Part shown: piece after piece, positions 39,001-49,411 of the stretch | Position numbering within the stretch: the first letter of the stretch is position 1 | Layout of the letters: each line of letters begins with the position of its first letter | Source: Todiramphus chloris collaris | Taxonomy: Eukaryota; Chordata; Aves; Coraciiformes; Alcedinidae | Direction: 5' to 3' | Length of the DNA stretch: 64,000 bases | NCBI GenBank assembly: GCA_025345505.1 | Contig: JANVCC010000020.1 | Location: forward strand, 51,068,401 to 51,132,400 | The notes under the pieces: model-generated | Seen by the model: only the letters and a program-made list of their open reading frames with translations | The model's database searches: none | Told to the model about the DNA's origin: nothing | Program-made: the position numbers and the translations under genes

Positions 39001-42000
39001 CTGACTACCGTGTAGATTTGGGCCAGTTTTCTTCATGTGAATAAAATTGCTAGGTATGAATAGTACATCTTAAATTCCACTTTGTGGATTATTTTTGCTT
39101 TGCTAAAGACAGCATAAGAGCAGCCCATGGCTGTTTGCACACCTGGTTCATCCCACAGTTATTTGCTCAAGGGCTGAGGATCTGGTACCGTGATTATTTA
39201 AGACAATGCAAAATCTTCCAGTGGTTTCAATGAGCATTGTCCTCAATTTAAATTGCTTTTGTCAACAGTCTTTGATACTTCAGAAAAAAATGTTGCCATT
39301 TTTTCATATGGAGAATCATCTGTTTTGTTGTGCTGTAGAACAGCCTGTTTATGCTGTGGTTTTGCTTACACTGTTTTCTTACCAATATTCAGTTTATTCT
39401 CATTTCCAATAAAGTCCTCCAGGACCTGCTGTTCTGTGGCTACCTTTCAGTCTGCTCTCTTATTCCTTTCTCACCCAGATGCTCTACTTTTTTACAGTCG
39501 GTTATTCTGCCTTGCACTATTTCCCAGGTTTTCTTCCCTTTTCTCCCCCTTCCTCCTCCCTCTGTGAAGAACAGTGCAGGGGCCTAAAGCAAAGCAAAGG
39601 TGTGATCTGTGCTGTCCTTTGCTCCTTCTCCTTTTTTACTTTCTGCATCATTTCCTACTGGAAAGGATATGATCAACAGAGAGGGAGACAGGGAAGGAGG
39701 CACCATGGCCATACTTCTAGAAATAGGAAAGCAAAGACACTGAGCAATGGATGTTAGTTTGACATACAGTATCTGAGCTCTCCTTACCTTTTTTGTTGCT
39801 TTGTCCTAAACATAACTGCCACACTGTCTCAATTTTGACGATGGACAAAGGGCTTCACACAGCAAATCAAGCCAGTTCTAGGTCTTATGTTAGCAAAGTG
39901 AGGCTTCAAAAGGTAAACTGAAGCTGTACAAACTTCTGGACAGCGCAGGTTAAATGAGACAGAAGTAGCAAGCTCCTGACCTTTCCTTTCCAAGTGTACC
40001 AGAAGAATTTTGGGACACCTGTCACGGAGACAACAGGTTGAAAAACATACTCAAAGTCAAGATCTGTATTCTGTCATTTACTTCAATGAGTTGTGGCTCT
40101 GAAGTAGGTGTATGGGGGTGTTTATGATGTCCTGAATATTCTTTTAATGTCAATGTTATTACTTTGGAAAGATATTATATTTGTTTAGACACTTCAGTAT
40201 TTCAGGGAGATCTCTTATTTAACAAGGAAACTAATTCAGTGTTTAACTCACAGTGGTATCTGTTGCAAACTAGTTGGAAAAACAGGGATAAATTCAATAT
40301 AGTGCAAATCATGAGAATAGTATACAGTGTCTGCTTTCATCCTTGTTTTTGGGGCAGAGCTGCCAGCCAATGTTACATAGACCTCTCTGGTGGGAAAGAG
40401 ATGCAGAAAGTGCTGCCATCAGTCTTTGCCTGCACTTAGCTAGACCCATTGACATTCACAGAATGTAATGGGAGGAAAGCTTTCCAAAGCCATTTGACTC
40501 CAAAACTTTGAGTTATCATCATTGTCCTATCTTGGTCTGACAGGGAAAATGATTTGTCGGTCAAAACATCTCGTAAACACACACATTTTATTCAATTTAA
40601 TCAGAGGCAGTCTCTCACTGAATTCAAAAGGCTCATCTGAGTGAAGGAGGAATAGAAAAGTGAGTAATTCACTTCTGCAGCACCATCCTGTTGGCCCTGC
40701 GTCAGTAAGGAAATGATGCATCAGTGCAAATGACAGTTGTTCTGGGAAAGGGAGACTTTCCCATCATGGCCCAGGCTTAGCCAGGACCTGAGGTTCTGCA
40801 TCTCTGGATGGGTCTGCACTGGGATAGTTTGGTTTCAGGCTCCTGGAGTACCTTTACTATGGCGGTTGATAAGAGACCTGCTTGGAAGGGAAAATGCAAG
40901 TACAACAGTGGTTAGGGATGGGGTTGGCTCAGTGCCAGCTGAGTATAAGCAGGATCTCATTCTGCAAGCACTTATGGGCCCAAGTAAATCTACTTGTGTT
41001 AATGGCCTTATTAAGCTCAAGCCTGTATACGTTACAAATCTACACAGAGAGAAATTAGAGCCCAGATTAGATTAGTTGCTAAAGGCTGTGAACGTACAGC
41101 TGTTCGCCAAATTGCACATTGAATTTCATTTTTGCATAGACTTTTACTGATAGCAATTTGAAGGCAGTCATTAGAGCCATCAGCCTTTGAATGAGAAATT
41201 TCAAGGGACACTTCAGTATGAATCTGCTTCTCTGCTCTAAGAAATTATTCCTGATTTGCTTTGGGCTATGGAAACCAATTACATGAATTTTGCACAATAA
41301 CCTGCTTCTCCAAAACAGGGGTGGCACTTCTAGCCATAAACAGATATACTTTTACTTACGATTAACTGTTTGGGTGTGTAAACATAAAGAAAAACTGCTC
41401 TTTTAAACTGTAATTTAATAACCAGAAAATATTAGGAAGAAAGACTCATTATTTACAGTTAGAATATGAGACCCTGACCGTCCTTATTCCTTTCCTCTAC
41501 AAGTCAGCTGGATTTGTGAAAACAGACGTACCCTTTCCCATTAAATCATAAATACTGCAGACTTTATTCCTTACCAGCTCCTGGGCTTCAACATTTATGA
41601 AACGGTGTGATACTAATTTTCAGAGATAAACTTGACATAACTCATGGTCCTCTAGTTTTCTTTTAAAATTCACCTCTGTTTTTCCTTCTATTCCAGATAC
41701 TCCAGAGCTGCCTGTAATCCCTGAACCCTCCTGAATTCATGCTCTGCTGATGTGTAAACGTTAGAGGTCTAACTGGTAATTCTGCCTGGCTGCTAAATTG
41801 CCTTGTCTAGTCCTATTTCTAATGGCTGCTATCAATGTACATGTTTTACTGCTTCCAAGCTACAGTGAAAATACTTTATTATTATGATAAAAGTAAGTAT
41901 TACTAATACTTAAAGCAATTGTTATCTTCTCTCCCTGCCAGTCCATTCCACTATGTTAATATCAGTATTTCTAAAAGGGACCTTTGTACATACAAGCCAG

Positions 42001-43417
42001 GCCTCTCATGTGATATTTGTTTGAAAATCCTGAGAACATTTTCTTACAAATTGGTCAGGAAAGGAAGAAGGTCTTTTTATTTACATTCAGATTTCCATCC
42101 TTTAGGACTTATCTTGCTGGGTGTTCTCAGGTTGCCACTGCAATTAGAAGTCTTAATTGGTTTAAAATGAAAGCTGAGATTCTTGCATTCCCCAGGAGCT
42201 GGAGTTTTCATTAAAACCACCACTCGATATCATGAGACTTGCAATTAAATTCCTGAGCTACCAATACAAGTTGCAAAATGGTTGGTAAAGCCAAGGTGGG
42301 ATAAATACATTGGGAGAGGAACCTCTCAGGTGGCATAAGCTGCTGCAACTGCACATGCTTTAGCTGAGCTTTGGTTGTTTACTGAAAGTCACAGCACTGC
42401 TGAAATCAGGTCTAGTCAAGTCTTTAACCAAGTTGGGGCCAGGACAGATGCAGCCACAGTTTATGTATTTGCATGTTTCCAGTGTGAAGGAAAGGCCATA
42501 CAATTGTTTCATGAGGACTTTTGTTAACCCGTGTGTGTGTAATGGCCTGGCTGGGAGGTGGAAGAATGAACCGTGAAAGCTTCAGCTGCATCTTCTAGGA
42601 CTCTTGCAAAGGTTAAGTCTACTGCAAAGCCTTTCTTTACAAGATGCAGTAGCATTAGGAAGGCAAAAATAAGAATACATGCTGTGATTCCATGATCCAA
42701 ACTCAGCTGAATAGAAAAGTAGTGAATCATATCAACTTTTCTCACAGTTTCTTGATATAGTTCAGTGATCTTAGCACAAAATAGCAGCTATCGTGCTAGC
42801 CAGACTGGGCTATGGACTGATACCTAGCCAACAGGAAAGACCTTAGGATATGGCCAAGGCGGGAAAGAGGATTTTCTTTGTTAACTGGTCTTTCATCTCA
42901 TACTGATAAGAGCATCAACGTTCAAAAAGAGCAGGCTAGCAGGAAAGTGCTGGTATGGTTATAATGTAGATGCATTTTTCCCCTAATGTTCTACTGAAGG
43001 GTTCAAGCACAATCAGAAGTTCATTTGAAATTGTGACAGTCAGAAATGAGCATTGGTAGCCTAGAAGGAAGAGCCATTAAGAACCAAAATTAATTACAAA
43101 GCATAAGAGTTTTTGCTCTTTTGGGATGACTTCTTCGGTACCTTAAAAAACCAGAGTTTAGTTAGAATGAAAAGTCTTATACCCACCACAAAACTTCAAG
43201 TAAATTATTTCTCTTCAGAATTAGGAAAAAAACCTACTCCTAACAGGTTTTATTCAGGAGAAAGCTGTGAAGGGTTCTGGGGTTTTCTCCTGTGAGTCCT
43301 GGCTGAGAAGGTGCTCAGACAGGTCCCTGTCCTTTATTCCAGATGCAGTCTGCTGGGCTCCCATCTTCCCATGGGTGATGGTCCTTGCAGCCTCGGAGCT
43401 GCTGTTTTCCCCCTTTT
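36084..43417. other. Unique non-coding sequence, no gene seen
   Basis: Frames stay under about 112 codons and have no recognisable domain. A pyrimidine-rich stretch at 39,456-39,562 produces the serine/leucine/phenylalanine-rich frames there. Poly-T runs occur near 36567 and 37984. One weak exon candidate (37355-37485) is listed separately. No transposon was recognised until 43,418. Confidence 0.6.
37355..37485 (+). other. Weak exon candidate, one frame open throughout
   Basis: TTTATTTCAG (AG at 37353-37354) precedes the interval, and ATACAG|GTAATT (GT at 37486-37487) closes it. One frame (codons from 37356) stays open for all 131 bases and encodes residues such as SIPTIHCELNQALSDKAMAF. I do not recognise the protein. 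The acceptor tract is only moderate, and a chance frame of 43 codons is not rare. Confidence 0.15.
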
Positions 43418-43485
43418 ACACAGAATCACACAGCATTGTCATGATTGGGAAAGACCTCTAAGATCACTGGGTCCAACAGTCAACA

Positions 43486-43540
43486 AAACCAAACCAAACA
43501 AACAAAACCAACAACAACAAAAACACACCAAAAAAAGCCA
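43486..43540 (+). repeat. A/C-rich expansion inside the CR1 3' UTR
   Basis: CAACAAAACC, AAACAAAC and CAACAACAAC words replace the ordinary CR1 3' UTR sequence expected between the 'aagatcac..ggtccaac' block and the 'ctaaagcatttcc' block. It is probably a simple-repeat expansion after insertion. Confidence 0.7.
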
Positions 43541-43553
43541 TCTCACCATCCCA

Positions 43554-43739
43554 CTAAAGCATTTCCAGAAGTGCCTCATCTGCATGTTTTTTGAATACCT
43601 CCAGGGATGATGACTCTACCACCTCCCTGGGCAGCCTGTTCCAGTGCCTGACTACTCTTTCAGTACAGAAATTCTTCCTCATACCTGATCTAAACCTCCC
43701 CTGGTGCAACTTCAGGTCATTTCCTCTAAGTCCTGTCAT
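43554..43739 (-). pseudogene. CR1 ORF2 C-terminal fragment
   Basis: This is a 61-codon minus-strand frame with the typical end of CR1 ORF2: [12 protein letters not shown], then [20 protein letters not shown], then [12 protein letters not shown]. This tail follows the RT domain in intact elements. It is open only over this fragment, lacks RT upstream, and cannot make a working protein. The frame carries on upstream only as an interrupted relic toward 44180. Confidence 0.85.
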
Positions 43740-44578
43740 TATTTCCTAGAGAGAAGAGGCCAACACCAGCCTCACTACAACCTCCTTTCAGGTAGTTGTA
43801 GAGAGAGATAATGTCTCCCCTCAGTCTCCTCTTCTCCAAACTAAACAATCCCAATTCCCTCAGCCTCTCCTCACAGGACTTGTTCAGACCCTTCACCAGC
43901 TTGGCTGCCCTTCTTCGAACTCACTCCAGCAACTCAGTATCTTTCTTGTGGTGAGGCACCCAGAACTGGACACAGTAGTCGAGGTGTGGTCTCACCAGTG
44001 CCAAGTACAGGGGCACAATCACTTCCCTAGTCAGTCCTGCTGGCCACACTATTCTCTTTGTGGGCCAGGATACCACTGGCCTTCTTGGCTACCTGGGCAT
44101 GCTGCTGGCTCACGTTCAGCTGGGTGTTGACCAGCATGCCGAGGTTCTTTCCTGCCAGGCAGCTTTCCAGCCACTCTTCCCCAGGCCTTATTAAACCTCA
44201 TACAGTTGGCCCATTGACAATGGCTAGATTGACCTCCTGCTGGGCTTTTGCCTTTCTAATTTTTTCTCTGTATGACCTAAGGAGATCCTCAGGTGCTTGC
44301 CCCTTCTTCCAAAGGAGGTAAACTTTTTTTCCTGAGTCCCAGCAAAAGCTTCCTGTTCATCCAGGCTGGTCATCTTCCCTGTCATTTCATCTTACAGCAC
44401 ATGGGGACAGCTGCTCCTGAGACTTTAAGATTTGCTTCTTGAATATCATCCAGCCTTTGTGGAACCCTTTGTCCTTCAGGACTGTTTCCTAAGGTACTCT
44501 CTCAACCAATGTCCTGAACGGGCTGAAGTCTACACTCTGGAAGTCCATGAAGGAGGTTTTGCTAACCCCGCTTCTTAC

Positions 44579-44906
44579 TTAACTAAGGATTGAGAACTTA
44601 ATCATCTCATGGTAGCTAAGCCCAAGATGGTCTCCAACCACCATATCTCCTACAAGTCCTTCCCTGTTTGTGAACAGTGGATCTAGCAAGCCACCTCCCC
44701 TGGTGGGCTCGCTTCCCAGCTGTGTCAGGAAGTTATCTTCCATACACTCAAGGAACCTCCTAACCTGTCTCCTCTCTGCCATGTTATATTTCCAGCTGAC
44801 TTCTGGTAGGTTGAAGTCCCCCACCAGAATAAGGGCTAGCAATTGTGAGGCCTCTGCCAGATGCTTGTAGAAGACTTTACTGGAGTGACCAGGCTTTCCT
44901 GGGAAG
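44579..44906 (-). pseudogene. CR1 ORF2 endonuclease (APE-type) fragment, catalytic motif damaged
   Basis: The minus-strand frame encodes the C-terminal half of the AP-type endonuclease that nicks target DNA for CR1 integration. VGDFN (its aspartate at 44816-44818), LLDPLFTNREGL and GLSYHEM are in the expected order. Family members have SDH at the last motif. Here the aspartate is tyrosine (codon 44612-44614), which alone should abolish catalysis. The N-terminal half of the domain is missing because of 5' truncation. Residues before about 44906 come from an adjoining low-complexity tract and are not CR1. Confidence 0.88.
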
Positions 44907-44936
44907 AAGAACCACCACCACTGGAATAGCAGCCAG

Positions 44937-45018
44937 GTGGTTTTTTTGGTTTGGGTGGTTTGTTTTTTTGTTTTTTTTTTTTTTTTTTTTGTGTGTTTGT
45001 TTTTTTTTTGTTTTGTTT
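44937..45018. repeat. T/G-rich tract at the 5' junction of the CR1 relic
   Basis: The + strand reads GGTTTTTTTGGTTTGGG, then a T run of about 20 bases, GTGTGTTTG, and another T run. It abuts the truncated 5' end of the minus-strand CR1 element. On the minus strand it makes the lysine/threonine-rich start of the 147-codon frame, a composition artefact. Confidence 0.85.
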
Positions 45019-45039
45019 CCACCCAGCAGCAGTGCTACT

Positions 45040-45256
45040 TTTCGAACTTAAAAGCAAAAACCTGTTCCTTTGCTCCCCGTGATGCAAGTCTGCAGAGCCA
45101 GTTTGCAGGAAGATGGGCAGAGGCTGGAAGCGCTTTCATGTTAATGGGGCTCCGCGTGTGTGCGAACATCCCCGGGGGGAGCCCTCTCGGGTGGGAAGAG
45201 CTTCAGAGCCCGCAGCAGTGTGTGGTGGCGATAAGGAGATGAAACAATAGCTGCGA
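45040..45256. promoter_or_regulatory. Small CpG-dense patch between two CR1 relics
   Basis: By eye I count eleven CpG dinucleotides between 45045 and 45254, including CCGCGTGTGTGCG and CCCCGGGG (45170-45177). Long stretches of the window have almost none. The patch is GC-rich, has no CR1 similarity that I can see, and lies between CR1 relics in opposite orientation. It could be a small CpG island or promoter, or foreign GC-rich sequence. No clear transcript start element is visible. Confidence 0.3.
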
Positions 45257-45395
45257 CACCCAGTGCCTTCCAACAATTACTTGGTGAGGATGTTAGGGAG
45301 TCAAGTGCTTTGTGTTTGCTGCACAGGAGCAAATCTGCTCACTCCTGAGTGGTTAACTCTTTCTCTTCCTTTACTTTATAAATTCTGGAGGGAAG

Positions 45396-45894
45396 TGATG
45401 GCATCCAGAGGGACCTGGACAAGCTTGAGAAGAGATCATGTGTGAACCTCAGGAGGTTCAACAAAGCCAAATGCAGGTTTCTGCTGGAACCCCTCTAATA
45501 TGAGGACAGGCTAACAGAGTTGGGATTGTTCAGCCTGGAGAGGAGAAGGCTCCGGGGAGACCTTATTGTAGCTTTTCAGTACTTACAGGGGGCCTGTAAG
45601 AAATATGGGGACAGACTTTTTAGCAGGGCCTGTTGTGACAGGACAAGGAATGATCATTTTAAACTAAAAGGAGACTTAGACTAGAGAGAAGGAAGAAATT
45701 GCTTACAATGAGGGTGCTGAAACAGGAACAGGTTGCCCAGAGAGGTGGTAGATGACCCATCCCTGGAAACTCTCTAGGTCAGGTTGGATGGGGCTCTGAG
45801 CAACCTGCTCTAGTTGCAGATGTCCCCGGTCACTGCCAGGGGTTTGGACTAGAGGACCTTTAAAGTTCCCTTCCAACCCAAAGCATTCTGTGAT
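45396..45894 (+). mobile_element. CR1 retrotransposon relic with internal deletion
   Basis: The start (about 45396-45475: 'catccagagggacctggacaagctt', 'aggttcaacaaagccaaatgcagg') matches the post-RT part of CR1 ORF2. The next block ('tatgaggacaggctaacagagttgggattgttcagcctggag', from about 45498) normally lies several hundred bases further on, so an internal deletion joins them near 45480-45495. The 3' UTR follows with 'gctctgagcaacctgctctag' and 'gaccttt..agttcccttccaaccc', ending in CATTCTGTGATA. ORF2 is broken by stops, and the copy is dead. Confidence 0.93.
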
Positions 45895-46477
45895 AATTTA
45901 ATGCACAGCTTTTAAGAAAACCCAAATCTGTGGATTCTAAGGAAATAGCACTTGTGCTTCTTGTTACTTGCAATGGCTTACATTTCCCTGCTTCCAGGCC
46001 CACTGTGAGACTGCTGAGACACTGCATTGGAGCCTGAGCCTCGAGCCTTTGAGCCTAGGTGAGTATTTAGTGATGCACAAGCTGTGTTCTGGCAGAGATG
46101 GGAAACCTGAGATGTCCTTACTTGAGATCCAGAAGTGGAGCCAAGGATCCATTCCCAAACTACTTCTATTATTGATGCCTCATTTCCTCATTAATGCCAC
46201 AAAGATTTATGTGAAGGGACTTCCATGGTGCTAATGGAATTACCTACCTAAATCTTCCCTGCACCGATGGCAGGGAATGCTCCGGTTCTCTGCCCTCACG
46301 TTAGTGCTGGGTGAGTATTATTTGTTAGCTAGCAAAAGTAAAAATCCTTTCCCTTTACATTTGATTTTTGTTGGTAGTGTTGAGGGCCTTTCAATGCCTT
46401 TTACTTAGGCTTGAATTATAATTCAAAATATTAATTGAAAACATTTTGATGAATTTTCCCATTCCAATGCCAATGAT

Positions 46478-46502
46478 GGTTAGTGGTTTTGGTTAGTGGT
46501 TT
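46478..46502 (+). repeat. 13-bp tandem duplication
   Basis: GGTTAGTGGTTTT is followed directly by GGTTAGTGGTTT. The two units are identical apart from the last base. Confidence 0.85.
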
Positions 46503-48779
46503 GAAGCAATCACCTCTGCATTTCTTATTAATGAATAAAATACTGTCCTGCAACATTTCACCTATCTCCATTTAATGCACAAATCTGACTAAAAGAGCAC
46601 CTTTGAAATAGATAACGTTTCTCATCACTAATAGTAATTATGTGCTTGTACTGGTGAAGTCCTTAATCCACTGTTCCTTTGTATGATGTGCATCACTGCT
46701 TGAAAGCTAGGAAGGTGTTCACTCTAGTGCACAGGAAAGGAGCTGTGCTTCTCTCAACGTGCAAGCTGAGAGCAGCTCAGCAATCTCAGACTTTAGGATC
46801 AGGCAGACATGATGTTTCTTGAAGCTTTAGTGAAGACAGGGAGTGAAAAGACCCTCCAAAGGGGGCTTCAGTCTCAAAATGCACAGAGACCACGTATCCA
46901 GAGGATCAGAGGCTATATCAGAGAGATGTGGGCCATTTTGGGGGCATTCTGCCCCCAGACTAAGCAAGGTACTATAGGCAGGGATGGGTGGTCAGGCTGG
47001 GTGCTCCTTCCATCCTGCACCTTGTGGTAATTTGTGCAGAGGATGCATCTGGTTAAACGAGTGTGGTAGGAGCTATGTAACTTCTGTGTGCACCTGCTAT
47101 GACCTTCACATCACTTCAAGTCTGGCTATGTTTTTCCTGAAAATCCTTACCCATAGCCTCACTGCTGCAAGTTAATTTTCTAAAATCCCCTCGCATTTGA
47201 TATCGGTGCCAGTGCACAGATCTGCACTGATTGAACTTGGGGAGGATAAAAGTAGTGGTGCAATTGCTTGTGCTGAGCATCACTGACTTCTGGTCTAGTG
47301 AAAGTGACTGTGAAGGAGTAGGAGCAGAGCCACTCAAACTAAGATGGGAGGATAGAGTTGGGTAGTCTATTGTGTAAAACCACTTTTACTAATCTTGTTT
47401 GAGTGTGTCCTCATGCAGCTGGGAGTGATTTATTCATTGTAATGGGCCTGATCCTGTGAAGCTGTCAGCCTTGCCAACAAAGGTGACGGGCTCAGCTGCT
47501 CTGTGCAGTAGTGAGAGAGGTTGTATCTATGGGAAAGAGAAATACAAGCTCAGGACACTAGAGGTATGAGACTCTGGATATTAATGATAGAAAACTATCA
47601 TGTGTTTGGGGAGAGGAAAGTAAGCAGGAAACAGGAGCTTAAATTGTGCTTCAGGTCCCTGGGCAAAACACTCAGGTTATAAATATTCTGGCAGCATTTA
47701 GTGCTGGGCTGGCTGTGCTGATTGCTCTTCTCTGTCCTTGACGATATCAGTGTGTTATTTGTGCTAGTATTCTGCTTTGCTGACAAAACCACCGGGAGTA
47801 TCTCAGAGGTGCGGGAGGAGGCCGTGTGTGGGTTTGGCAGCAAAACTGAATATGCCAGTGAGAGAAGAGACTGTGTCCTTGCTTGCCACCACATCCTGCA
47901 GTGCTGTGGGACAGGAGCTGTGGGTTGGGTAGTGATTGTTAAATTGCTCAGCTGGTGCCAGGGATGCTGGTTTTAAAGAAGGTCTTCTCAAAGGAGCCAA
48001 ACTTTTACATGAGATCACTGACTCATCTTGACATTTGTGATCAAGCTGGCATGAGGGCTTGAAAAGAGTCATCACCACTCCTCCCCAGCCTCAGAGATGA
48101 CAAGCAAGGGAAAGTGAGGCATGAGGAGGAAAATGTGAGATGCTGAAAGCCTAGCCAGGTGGAAGAGCTGGGAGAAAAGCAACAAAATACTTCTTATTGT
48201 CAGGCTTAAAGCACAGCAGATTTCAGCCATCAAAATCCCCCAGCAATTGCTTTACAGGTGTAAAATTGTTATTGCTCTGAGGAGTCAGTGCCTGTGGTGA
48301 GCTCCACCTTTCCTTCCCTCTTTGTCATGGCTCTTTCCTTGGGAGGACCGAGGTGCAAGTGGAAATCACCAGCTCCCATGGTTTGTGATAAATGAGACCA
48401 GGCACTGGTCAGTGTTTACTAGGCTGCAGTTTATGGGGCCACTGGAAATTGCTGCATTGCTGAATGCAGTCAATCCACTTAACAGCACAGCACTGCTTCT
48501 GAAGGACCCCAGCTGGCTGCTCCTTGTCTGCTGTGATGTGCAGAAATGAAAAATGCATCCAGCCTCTGGTTCAAATGAAAATTCTCTCTAATCTGGACTA
48601 GCTCTGCCCTGTGAGGTGCCTTAAATATGACAGCAGGGCTGCTCTACCAGGGAGTATGTTTTTTTGATTTGTAATGAAAAGAGCTTTTTTCCTGTCATAA
48701 AAAAAGTTTAGTGAAGAAAGTTAAGTAAGGTCATGTTTTTAGAAGATGAAAATATAAGAAATTCAAATAAAAGGCAACA

Positions 48780-48960
48780 GTGATTTTATTTATTTTTTCC
48801 TCTTCTTTTAAAGCCCCTGGGATTTAATTTCCTGGTGTCATTGTCATAACTGCAGACCTACGTAATTAATTTGCATTTGTGTCAGTCCCACATATGCTTC
48901 TGTAAGTATTGCATGCAATTCAAAGTAAAAGGTCAGTTAAACTAGAGGTTGTACTGAGCA
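48780..48960. promoter_or_regulatory. Possible conserved non-coding element with fused homeodomain/octamer site
   Basis: TAATTAATTTGCAT (48863-48876) fuses a TAATTA homeodomain palindrome with ATTTGCAT, the exact POU octamer. It is preceded by a CpG (TACGTAAT). The neighbourhood is repeat-free. Composite POU/homeodomain sites are typical of neural and embryonic enhancers. The function is inferred from motifs alone. Confidence 0.27.
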
Positions 48961-49387
48961 AATCAGAATGCAAACCATACATATAGGTATGAATATAACC
49001 CTTTGTAAGAGCTTCACTGTGCCATCAGTTGTTCTCTGCCTGGCTGCATTGTGTTTCTTGGATCATTTATACTAAGAGGCCACTTTGATTTTTGTTTCCA
49101 TACAAGAGCAGTGCTGATGTTCCCATGGGGTTAGTTTAAGTTCTGCCTGTTTCTCTAGCTGATATATGTGCCCTGTAGGAAGGATACATGGAGCTCAGAC
49201 ATGCAGTTGCAAGCTCCAGCCCTGAAATTTAAGAGCACTTGCTCTGAGCTTAAATGTGTAGGGTAACGGTTACCAGAGATGGAACACAGCTGGTCAAGCA
49301 AGTCTGATATTTCTCAGGTAACAGTCTCCTCTGGATGGGGAACATTTTGCAGACTTAGATTATGACCATTGCTGTGTCAGTGATTGT

Positions 49388-49411
49388 CATCTACTATGAA
49401 CATCTACTATG
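49388..49411 (+). repeat. 13-bp tandem duplication
   Basis: CATCTACTATG occurs twice in exact form, separated by AA. Confidence 0.85.

Larger units (their letters stand above)
43418..44930 (-). mobile_element. CR1 retrotransposon relic with internal deletions
   Basis: Read on the minus strand from 44930 to 43418, this is a CR1 element. It holds the second half of the ORF2 endonuclease (to about 44579), then the spacer that normally leads into reverse transcriptase (residues resembling IRKAKAQQEVNLA, about 44225-44270). It then jumps straight to the post-RT part of ORF2 and the 3' UTR. The RT domain is missing; the junction lies near 44212-44224. A second smaller deletion lies near 44186-44191, where CR1 copies normally have about 50 more bases. 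The 3' end, at 43418-43450 on the + strand, shows the reverse of the GATTCTGTG-like tail. It is inserted opposite to the CR1 relic 450 bases to its right. Confidence 0.93.

Noticed and set aside
39253-39757. Run of serine/phenylalanine/leucine-rich frames
   Set aside because: The DNA here is pyrimidine-rich over about 100 bases, which explains the open frames in all three phases.
44579-45022. 147-codon minus-strand frame as a single gene
   Set aside because: Its first part is lysine/threonine-rich translation of a T/G simple repeat. Only the part from about 44906 down to 44579 is real, and that is a CR1 endonuclease fragment with a damaged active site.
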